Shown one piece after another: positions 1 through 5,732 of a DNA stretch of 18,094 nt. The DNA comes from Ethanoligenens sp047722935. GTDB lineage: Bacteria; Bacillota; Clostridia; Oscillospirales; Ethanoligenentaceae. The DNA lies in the NCBI GenBank assembly GCA_047722935.1, contig JBDNZS010000059.1:1-18094 (forward strand). Direction: 5' to 3'. Made by a program: the position numbers and the translations under genes. The notes beneath the pieces were generated by a model. It did no database searches. It was not told where the DNA came from and saw nothing but the letters and a program-made list of their open reading frames with translations. How positions within the stretch are numbered: position 1 is the stretch's first letter; each line of letters begins with the position of its first letter.

Positions 1-14
1 GAAAAAAGCAAGTA

Positions 15-43
15 TTTCTTTGCTATTGATAAAAATTTATAAT
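15..43 (+). promoter_or_regulatory. Possible upstream promoter P1 of the wall-hydrolase leader
   Basis: A perfect TATAAT lies at 38-43. Its expected start of transcription, near 50, falls directly before the first strand of the nested leader structure at 51. The -35 at 17-base spacing (15-20, TTTCTT) is poor, so the call rests on the -10 box and its position. Inference only. Confidence 0.35.
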
Positions 44-50
44 GGTTGTG

Positions 51-203
51 CCGCTTAGGGGGAACTGCAACAGGAAAAGAAATCAAAACGCGCGATCAAA
101 CCGATTATGGTTTAATTATGTAAACCTGTTTCGTGTGGATATCGCGCGAAACTGTCGATTTCCAAGAAATAAGCGGAATATATGATGCATTTCTTTTATT
201 TTG
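51..203 (+). ncRNA. Structured 5' leader, possibly a divergent c-di-AMP (ydaO/yuaA) riboswitch
   Basis: Three perfectly complementary, properly nested stems are visible: CCGCTTA 51-57 with TAAGCGG 170-176, GAAATC 79-84 with GATTTC 157-162, and CGCGCGAT 89-96 with ATCGCGCG 141-148. Inside them, GGTTT at 109-113 can pair either with AAACC at 98-102 or, as GGTTTA, with TAAACC at 121-126. AAGAAAT 164-170 can alternatively pair with ATTTCTT 189-195, followed by a T-rich stretch, which would disrupt the outer stem. The outer-stem sequence, a GGGGGAAC block next to it and a GCGAAACTGTC block near the 3' end resemble parts of ydaO-type riboswitches. That class often controls NlpC/P60 hydrolases like the gene downstream. 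The match is incomplete: the GGGUGAA-type block is not clear. The structure is better supported than the class name. Confidence 0.4.
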
Positions 204-214
204 CGACAATTATT

Positions 215-243
215 TTGAAATTTTGTGTCAAATGTGTTAAAAT
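215..243 (+). promoter_or_regulatory. Sigma-A type promoter of the NlpC/P60 hydrolase gene
   Basis: TTGAAA at 215-220 and TAAAAT at 238-243 are separated by 17 bases, 60 bases before the chosen ATG at 304. Transcription would start near 250 and skip the structured leader upstream, so the gene may have two promoters, only one of them carrying the leader. Confidence 0.6.
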
Positions 244-303
244 AGAAGCGGTAAAAGTTACATAATGGTTGCTTTTGTGCAGCTATACGGGAGGTCAAGG
301 CAC

Positions 304-1632
304 ATGCGATTAAAGAGGCATCGATGCGGTATCCGTTTAATTGCCGGAACAGTTTTACTGTCAACAGGCCTAATGACGCTACCGCCGCACGTTTCTGCTA
401 CAGATTTATCCAGTTTGAAACAGCAATATGCTGCCTTGCAACAGCAGCAGCAGCAATTGCAGAGTCAACTTCAATCTCAAACCAGTCAGGTTCAGACAGA
501 GCAGGCCAAGCAGGCTACGCTCAGCGATGAGGTGGCCATTACACAAAAACAGTTGGCAATATTAAAGGGCCAGTCTGATTCCATCAATGCGCAGATTGCA
601 AATAAGGAACGAGAAATTGTGGTTTCACAACAGCAACTCGATCAAAATTACAATTTGTTGAAACAACGCCTGCGGGCAATGTATGTTTCGGGTGATGATT
701 CGTTTTTAGTTGTGTTGCTCAATTCCAATGGTGTGAGTGATTTTCTTAATCGGATTGAGATGGTAAAAGCCGTATCCAACCATGATAATCGTATCATATC
801 GGACTTGCGGCAGGCTCAAGATCAGTTAAATGCAGACAAGAAAGCCTTAGATCAGGCAAAACAAGATCTGTTGCAAACGCAGGGCACTATGGCGGCCAAG
901 CAGGATATGCTGAATGCACAGCTTGCGCAGCAGGCACAAGTGGTGACGCAGGCGCAGGTGAGCGCACAGAACACCCAGCAAACCGCCAGTGCGGTGAACC
1001 AACAGGCTGCACAGACCGATGCACAGATCAACGCCGAAATTGCCGCGGAAGCCGCTGCGGCCAAGGCAGCCGCGGCGAAAGCCGCACAGGCATCTGCATC
1101 TTCTGCCGCAGCACAGACATCTTCCAGCCAAGGCGGTGGATCTCAAACAACCGGCAGCACACCTGCACATTCTTCCACGTCATCAAACTCGAGTAATACA
1201 GGGAGTGGGGGTTCTACCCCTTCCCAAAACACACCGCCGAGTCCTCAGAGCGGCTTTGGATCTGCCACTTATGTGGTCAGCTATGCAAAAAACTTTCTTC
1301 ATTACCCCTATATATTTGGTACTGCAGGACCCAGTACGTTTGATTGCTCTGGATTTGTACAATATGTCTATGCGCACGCGGCCGGCATATATTTGACACA
1401 TTCGGCTGCCGAGCAATCTCAAGCTGGTTCGTCAGTAGGCAAAGGCAGTTTGCAGCCGGGCGATTTGGTGTTCTTCAATGTCGATGGCGGCGGGATTGAT
1501 CATGTAGGCATTTATATCGGCGGTGGTCAGATGATTAACGCGGAAAACCCAGGAGTGGGTGTCATATATGATAATATCAACTCGGGCTATTGGGCGGCTC
1601 GTTATGCAGGTGCACAGCGAATTTTAAACTGA
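304..1632 (+). CDS. Secreted NlpC/P60 peptidoglycan hydrolase, CwlO-like with N-terminal coiled coil
   Basis: A 442-residue exported wall hydrolase, likely a D,L-endopeptidase cutting peptide stems. The start at 304 has GAGGT eight bases upstream; an in-frame ATG at 265 lacks this. Residues 1-32 are a signal peptide (Arg/Lys-rich start, hydrophobic core, cleavage after Val-Ser-Ala). Residues about 35-255 are a Gln/Ala-rich coiled coil with a poly-Gln run, as in CwlO and PcsB type proteins, where it binds or inhibits through FtsEX. Residues about 256-330 are an Ala- then Ser/Gly/Pro-rich linker. The C-terminal NlpC/P60 domain shows catalytic Cys348 in a DCSGF motif, His400 in a HVGIYIG motif and Asn412 as the third polar residue. 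The gene is monocistronic with its own terminator. No FtsEX genes are in the window, so dependence on FtsEX is conjecture. Confidence 0.9.
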   Translation: MRLKRHRCGIRLIAGTVLLSTGLMTLPPHVSATDLSSLKQQYAALQQQQQQLQSQLQSQTSQVQTEQAKQATLSDEVAITQKQLAILKGQSDSINAQIANKEREIVVSQQQLDQNYNLLKQRLRAMYVSGDDSFLVVLLNSNGVSDFLNRIEMVKAVSNHDNRIISDLRQAQDQLNADKKALDQAKQDLLQTQGTMAAKQDMLNAQLAQQAQVVTQAQVSAQNTQQTASAVNQQAAQTDAQINAEIAAEAAAAKAAAAKAAQASASSAAAQTSSSQGGGSQTTGSTPAHSSTSSNSSNTGSGGSTPSQNTPPSPQSGFGSATYVVSYAKNFLHYPYIFGTAGPSTFDCSGFVQYVYAHAAGIYLTHSAAEQSQAGSSVGKGSLQPGDLVFFNVDGGGIDHVGIYIGGGQMINAENPGVGVIYDNINSGYWAARYAGAQRILN

Positions 1633-1670
1633 CGGTGATATATCAATAACAAAATTATGTAATGTTGAGA

Positions 1671-1700
1671 ATGGGACGCAATATGCGTTCCATTTTTGTT
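1671..1700 (+). terminator. Intrinsic terminator after the NlpC/P60 gene
   Basis: ATGGGACGCA (1671-1680) pairs with TGCGTTCCAT (1684-1693) over ten positions with one G-T wobble and a three-base loop, followed directly by TTTTGTT. It lies 38 bases after the stop codon. Confidence 0.85.
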
Positions 1701-1852
1701 ATGGCAGACAGAAATGCCAAAGGCACATGGTTAAAGATGAACGCCATTTTAATATGGGCACATGCGGAGAAGGTCGGGTGTGTGCTGCGGGAATGGGAAA
1801 ACTTTCAAAGCGATAAAAGATTTACGAAAACAGGCAGGAGACAGATATCCTA

Positions 1853-2611
1853 TTACTTTGTTGACGTGGAATGCGAGGGTAATATCGGAGGTTCCTCAGA
1901 TAGATTCTCCATGAATTCGAGGCGATGTGCTTCTTCCATATCCAATAAGTGTTCTGCGGAAACGGGTGCATTGGAGCGTATACGCCAAAAACCACCGTGT
2001 TTCATCTGCTTTTCCTGCTTGGAGTTTGCGTCCGCATTGGTTGCGGGCGCATCTTTTTTAGATGAATCTGCCGGTTGTTCTTCGGGGTGAGGGGCGGGTA
2101 AAGCGGGTTTGTGCTTGGCTGCGGGCGTTTCTGCTTTCGGCGGAGGCGGCATTTGCGGTTCTGCCTGGGTCAGGGCAGGTGTTGTAGACACCGTTGCAAC
2201 GGCTTCATCCGATTTGGAAGGATTGTCTTTGAAAAAGACAGCTTTTGCGTCGGCTGAGATGTCTACTGTCCACTCGGTCGTGCGCGGACCTTCGGGATGG
2301 GCGGTCGCTTTTGGAGAGAACTGCACTTCAAAAGCGCTGGCGTCGGGCTTGCTGTCTTTCAGACGTACGGAAAACGTCTGACGAATCAGCGTGTGCGTGC
2401 AGGATTGCTTCCCGCTAAAATCTTCATGAGTAAAAAGAAGAAATATCAAATAGGAACCATATACGGCGATAAAGCCGTTTTCAAGGTCTTTACAGAATAT
2501 ATGCTCCACACAAGTCTGTATATCCGCGATGGAACTCTCATAGTGCGAAACGCATAGGGTGACGGTTTTCTGGTAATGTGTTTTGCACGTTCCGATAACA
2601 GTTCTTGACAT
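1853..2611 (-). CDS. Hypothetical protein, SPOCS-like N-terminal half with Pro/Ala/Lys-rich tail
   Basis: I do not recognise a named family with certainty. The start at 2611 (MSRTVIG) is preceded by GGAAG about nine bases upstream; an earlier in-frame ATG at 2668 has no such site. The product has 252 residues. Residues about 15-127 have the strand pattern of a SPOCS/DUF3794 domain: a short head, an ENGFIAVYGSYLIFLLF core, then a variable stretch and a last strand (EWTVDISADAKAVFF). Residues about 130-205 are low-complexity (Pro, Ala, Lys, Glu). The last 45 residues (FWRIRSNAPVSAEHLLDMEE...) look ordered again and may be a binding tail. There is no signal peptide. It diverges from a clearer SPOCS gene at 2870, so the two may share a spore-coat or envelope role. 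No convincing terminator was seen at its 3' end. Confidence 0.65.
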   Translation of the reverse strand: MSRTVIGTCKTHYQKTVTLCVSHYESSIADIQTCVEHIFCKDLENGFIAVYGSYLIFLLFTHEDFSGKQSCTHTLIRQTFSVRLKDSKPDASAFEVQFSPKATAHPEGPRTTEWTVDISADAKAVFFKDNPSKSDEAVATVSTTPALTQAEPQMPPPPKAETPAAKHKPALPAPHPEEQPADSSKKDAPATNADANSKQEKQMKHGGFWRIRSNAPVSAEHLLDMEEAHRLEFMENLSEEPPILPSHSTSTK

Positions 2612-2716
2612 ATCTAACGCTTCCTTTCCGCACAGAATGTTTAAAAAGCCGTCAGAACGTCTGCACATGCCTCACTGATAACCAGGGGGTGGTGTGCCAG
2701 AAACAGCGACGGCGTG

Positions 2717-2745
2717 GTATCCAGTATATGGTATTTCATACTGAT
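2717..2745 (+). promoter_or_regulatory. Candidate sigma-E-like sporulation promoter
   Basis: CATACTGAT at 2737-2745 fits the sigma-E -10 pattern (CATACANNT) at all but one defined position. GTATCC at 2717-2722 sits 14 bases upstream as a partial -35. SPOCS proteins such as SipL are expressed in the mother cell, so the assignment is attractive. An alternative sigma-A pair is TTGCCG 2802-2807 with TACTAT 2825-2830 (17-base spacing). Confidence 0.3.
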
Positions 2746-2869
2746 TGTAGTCTATGCGCGGAGCACAATGAAGTTTCCCCAACAGGTGTGCGGTGGACCT
2801 TTTGCCGGTTTGCTGAATAAGCTGTACTATCCCTTGAAACTTTGGACAAGACAGAAGGAGTTTATTGCC

Positions 2870-3466
2870 ATGAAATATAAGAAGACGCTTCAGGTACCGG
2901 TCATTGTAGGTGAAGGCGAAGCACAATTCTTTATTGAAAAAGATACCTGTATTGCGCCTCCCAGCCCACCGGTCTACACGGTCAAAAGCATTAAAAAATG
3001 GGTTGAAGTCTGCACGGCGAAGGCCATCAAAGGAAAAGTGATCTTCAACGCATATCTTTGGAAAACAGTGGTTTATACAACGGTCGAGCATGTGCATGAC
3101 GGCACAGTGAATGGACCGGTTTATCATAGTACTTTTAAAGTCCCGTTTGGCGGATTTGTGGAGATGTGCCCCTATCCGGGAGAACAGATCTGCGAAGACG
3201 CCAAAGCAGAGCTGCTTGAAGCTGATGTCGAGGGCAGCAAGGAAATCTGGCATGACGAAGACTGCATCGACGGCATTACTGTATTCAACAAATTGTTGGA
3301 AAAAACGGTTGTGCGCCTGAAATTCAAGGTGACGACCATTCAGCATGTTGAAGTGGAAACTTTCCCGAAACCGTATTGCCCTGCGCAGGATACATGTATT
3401 GCCAAACCGGAAAAAGACTGCCGTGATATCGAGAAATCTCTGCAAAATTTTGATGAGGATGAGTAG
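2870..3466 (+). CDS. Cysteine-rich SPOCS (DUF3794) domain protein
   Basis: A 198-residue protein starting at 2870, with AAGGAG nine bases upstream. It has the layout of a SPOCS/DUF3794 domain, the fold of the spore-coat morphogenetic protein SipL: an N-terminal strand (KTLQVPVIVGEGEAQFFIE), the segment IKKWVEVCTAKAIKGKVIFNAYLWKTVVYTT, a VPFGGFVEM strand, and a later strand pair (TVVRLKFKVTTIQHVEVETF). It lacks the LysM domain of SipL, so it is not SipL itself. Eight cysteines (27, 48, 100, 108, 132, 170, 176, 184) are many for a cytosolic protein of this size and suggest cross-linking or metal binding. There is no signal peptide. It is divergent from the 1853-2611 gene and closed by a terminator. 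Sporulation expression is inferred from family and a possible sigma-E site. Confidence 0.75.
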   Translation: MKYKKTLQVPVIVGEGEAQFFIEKDTCIAPPSPPVYTVKSIKKWVEVCTAKAIKGKVIFNAYLWKTVVYTTVEHVHDGTVNGPVYHSTFKVPFGGFVEMCPYPGEQICEDAKAELLEADVEGSKEIWHDEDCIDGITVFNKLLEKTVVRLKFKVTTIQHVEVETFPKPYCPAQDTCIAKPEKDCRDIEKSLQNFDEDE

Positions 3467-3511
3467 CAGGAATAAAATCGCGTGCCTGATGTTACCTAAA
3501 GATTGAGCAAG

Positions 3512-3543
3512 GAGACTGCGGGGATTCCCGGCAGTCTCTTTTT
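3512..3543 (+). terminator. Intrinsic terminator after the SPOCS gene
   Basis: GAGACTGC (3513-3520) pairs with GCAGTCTC (3531-3538), with further possible pairing between the inner G and C runs. The stem is followed by a run of T to 3543. Confidence 0.85.
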
Positions 3544-3657
3544 GGCTGTGTGGTTACGGTCTGCCGGAACATGAATGGAAGTAAAACGGCAGATAAGATA
3601 TCATTCAGCGGGAGAATCCCATGGCACACAATGAAATTACATAAACTTGACATGTTT

Positions 3658-3690
3658 TTGATATTCGCGGGATTTTTCCTTCCGTATAAT
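3658..3690 (+). promoter_or_regulatory. Possible promoter of the phospholipase/glycosyltransferase pair
   Basis: TATAAT occurs at 3685-3690 and TTGATA at 3658-3663, but the 21-base gap is too long for a standard promoter. A perfect TTGACA at 3647-3652 is even farther away. The transcript would begin only about a dozen bases before the ATG at 3709. Confidence 0.3.
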
Positions 3691-3708
3691 AAACGGTGGG
3701 GTGGTTTC

Positions 3709-4344
3709 ATGAATGTTTTGGTACATCTGCTGTTTGCACGGCATATCCATGCGGCTGTTTGCGAACAGATAGGGGTCAGGTTGAGTTGGAGGGGGTTTCT
3801 ATATGGGAACATCCTTCCTGATCTCTCTGCGAAGTATGACACACATCCGCATTTTGTGGATGAATCACTGGCATTTGCCCTTGGGTGCGCTTCTGCGCTT
3901 TACGATCAGGTGGGGGGTAAGCGACTTGGCGCTTTCGGCTATGCAAAAGATATCGGGGTTGTTACACACTATCTTTCCGATTTTTGCTGCCATGCGCACA
4001 CCAAACAATTTTCCGGAGACATGAAGCAACATCACTGGTACGAGTGGAAAATGTTGTTTGCGTTTGATAAGGGGTTATCACAGTATCGGGCGCATCTGCC
4101 GGATACTGCGGATACGCTGGAAGCGTTTACCCTCTTTTTGAAACGTAGCCTGCGGGAACAGCAAAACGGTTTGCCAAGCGGCGTGCGGGATGTGTTTTAT
4201 GCGATGAAGGTCTCTACAGTCATGGTCTTGCTGCTGCTGCGCAGGGCCGTGTATACGCAGGCAATTTTACTCTATCATGCGAATGAAATGTACGCTTTTC
4301 AACAACAAGAGGAGGACTGGCATGAAAGTCGCTTATTTTTGTGA
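3709..4344 (+). CDS. Zinc-dependent phospholipase C-like protein
   Basis: A 211-residue protein of the Zn_dep_PLPC family. The start at 3709 gives MNVLVHLLFARHI, the usual family N-terminus, behind a G-rich ribosome site; the open frame continues upstream without family features. Candidate zinc ligands are His6, Asp38 in GNILPD, His46 and His48 in THPH, His87, Asp91 and His95 in GVVTHYLSDFCCHAH, and Glu112 after the HHWYEW stretch. No signal peptide is present, so unlike secreted clostridial PLC toxins it is probably cytosolic or membrane-peripheral, and there is no C2-like domain. Many Clostridia carry such short proteins of unknown substrate. Its 3' end overlaps the glycosyltransferase start by 23 bases, which points to coupled translation and perhaps linked lipid chemistry. 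Phospholipid cleavage is inferred from the family only. Confidence 0.8.
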   Translation: MNVLVHLLFARHIHAAVCEQIGVRLSWRGFLYGNILPDLSAKYDTHPHFVDESLAFALGCASALYDQVGGKRLGAFGYAKDIGVVTHYLSDFCCHAHTKQFSGDMKQHHWYEWKMLFAFDKGLSQYRAHLPDTADTLEAFTLFLKRSLREQQNGLPSGVRDVFYAMKVSTVMVLLLLRRAVYTQAILLYHANEMYAFQQQEEDWHESRLFL

Positions 4345-5455
4345 TACCTTTGCCCCTCAAATCAATGGCGTATCTACCACACTTGAAAAGTTGCGGGCAT
4401 ATGCACTGAAAAACAACATCGAAACGGTTTTTCTGGTGCCGGACTATCCCGAAACACAGCCCAATGATAAAAATGTGTATCGTTTTTTGTCGTTTCCTCT
4501 GTTTTTTTACAAGGAATGCCGCGTTGTCATCCCCCCGGTGTTCAAAGCTGAAAAAATCCTGGATGAATTCAAACCGGATTTAATCCACGCATACAGCGAA
4601 TTTGGTATTTCACTGGCAGCAATCCGATATGCTAAAAAGAAAAGCATCCCGATTGTCTCCTCTTATACCAGCAATTTCAACTCCTATTTGCATTATTATA
4701 ATATGGATCTTGTCAGCCCGATTCTGGAAAATTATCTGAATTGGTTTCACAACAATTGTGCGTTGACATTCTGTCCCTCGGAGATGACGCGGGAATACCT
4801 TTTTCAAAAAGACATCAAACGGGTGGATATCATGCGGCGCGGGGTAGACCCCAGCCGGTTCAGCCCTACGTTCCGCAGCGACGCTTTCCGAAAAAAATCG
4901 GGAGTTAAAGAGGGAGCGCTACTGTTTACATATGTCGGACGGATCTCACCGGAAAAAGATCTCGATATCCTTATGGAGAGCATTACGTCTATCAAGGAGG
5001 CATATGGTGACAAGGCCGCTTTTGCCATCGTGGGCGATGGACCGTATCTGCATGAGATGAAACAACGGATGGGGAGCAAGGCACATTTTACCGGTTTCTT
5101 AAAAGGACGGGACTTATCTGTTGCATATGCCTCCTCTGACGTGTTTGTTTTTCCTTCCACGACGGAAACGTTCGGCAATGTGGTTTTGGAAGGGATGTGC
5201 TCTGGCCTGCCCGCCATTGTCCCAAACGCCGGCGGCGTGGTAGAAACCGTGACACATGGTCAGAATGGTTTGATTGTTCCGCCGCGTGATAGTGCCGCTT
5301 TTACAAATGCAATGAAACGGCTTTTGGACTCTCCACGTCTTTGCATGGCGATGCGCGATCGGGCGTTGCAAACGGCCCAAACCCGTTCATGGGAGCGGGT
5401 GTTTGAATTGCTGTTTGACCGCTATGCACGTTTGGTGGAGGAAAAGATCGGATAA
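4322..5455 (+). CDS. GT4-family glycosyltransferase (GT-B fold)
   Basis: A 377-residue retaining glycosyltransferase. The start at 4322 has GAGGAGG seven bases upstream, inside the end of the preceding gene. The N-terminal acceptor domain begins MKVAYFCDTFAPQINGVSTT, with the glycine loop typical of GT4 enzymes. The C-terminal donor domain has YVGRISPEKDLDIL (204-217), a VGDGP loop (237-241) and the EX7E pair Glu282/Glu290 in TETFGNVVLEGMCSGLPAIV. Overall it resembles the MgtA/diacylglycerol glucosyl- or mannosyltransferase-like group, and no transmembrane segment is seen, which fits a peripheral membrane enzyme. The overlapping phospholipase-like gene could supply or recycle diacylglycerol, which would make glycolipid synthesis a reasonable guess. 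Sugar donor and acceptor cannot be read from sequence. Confidence 0.85.
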   Translation: MKVAYFCDTFAPQINGVSTTLEKLRAYALKNNIETVFLVPDYPETQPNDKNVYRFLSFPLFFYKECRVVIPPVFKAEKILDEFKPDLIHAYSEFGISLAAIRYAKKKSIPIVSSYTSNFNSYLHYYNMDLVSPILENYLNWFHNNCALTFCPSEMTREYLFQKDIKRVDIMRRGVDPSRFSPTFRSDAFRKKSGVKEGALLFTYVGRISPEKDLDILMESITSIKEAYGDKAAFAIVGDGPYLHEMKQRMGSKAHFTGFLKGRDLSVAYASSDVFVFPSTTETFGNVVLEGMCSGLPAIVPNAGGVVETVTHGQNGLIVPPRDSAAFTNAMKRLLDSPRLCMAMRDRALQTAQTRSWERVFELLFDRYARLVEEKIG

Positions 5456-5531
5456 TCAGCGCTATGTGTTTTGTGATGCCGGTGGAAACATGAAATTGTA
5501 GGTGTGCTTTCAAAGATTTCTGTTTTTCTAC

Positions 5532-5561
5532 TTGACAGGCACTAAAAAGGTATAGTATAAT
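5532..5561 (+). promoter_or_regulatory. Promoter of the pfl transcript
   Basis: A perfect TTGACA (5532-5537) and a perfect TATAAT (5556-5561) are 18 bases apart. Transcription would start near 5568, about 20 bases before the ZTP aptamer. Strong basal initiation fits control by the downstream riboswitch rather than at the promoter. Confidence 0.85.
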
Positions 5562-5587
5562 ACAATCAGAGAAATTGAATAGGGCTT

Positions 5588-5659
5588 TTATGACTGACGG
5601 AATTGTGGAGCACCACAAGGAAGTAGAAGCTTTAAAGTATTGCCGACCGTCTGGGCAGC
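5588..5659 (+). ncRNA. ZTP riboswitch (pfl motif)
   Basis: The two conserved halves of the pfl motif are present: GACTGACGG at 5592-5600 and CCGACCGTCTGGGCA at 5643-5657. Between them, TTGTGG (5603-5608) and CCACAA (5613-5618) form a hairpin with loop AGCA, followed by a short linker. The class binds ZMP/ZTP, purine intermediates that build up when 10-formyl-tetrahydrofolate is low, and usually turns genes on. The last bases of the aptamer (GGGCA) are also the 5' strand of the terminator at 5654-5684, so ligand-stabilised folding would block termination. It lies directly before pflB, whose product formate is the one-carbon donor for formyl-THF synthesis. Confidence 0.9.
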
Positions 5660-5689
5660 ATTTGGTGAGTAACCGAATGCTGCCTTTTT
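5654..5689 (+). terminator. Riboswitch-controlled intrinsic terminator in the pflB leader
   Basis: GGCAGCATTTGG (5654-5665) pairs with CCGAATGCTGCC (5673-5684) over 12 positions with one T-G wobble and a seven-base loop, followed by TTTTT at 5685-5689. It overlaps the aptamer 3' end and ends 43 bases before the pflB start, so it is the expression platform. Confidence 0.9.
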
Positions 5690-5732
5690 GATTTTGCAGA
5701 ATGGCAGGAAGCCACTTTGGAGGGTATGCAGC

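Noticed and set aside
439..470. CAG-type triplet repeat as a phase-variable tract
   Set aside because: It is short, interrupted and in frame, coding for the poly-Gln part of a coiled coil; length changes would not shift the frame.
847..1170. Cysteine-rich minus-strand open frames
   Set aside because: They mirror the Ala/Gln-rich coiled coil and linker of the wall hydrolase; GCA and GCC codons read backwards give Cys and Gly.
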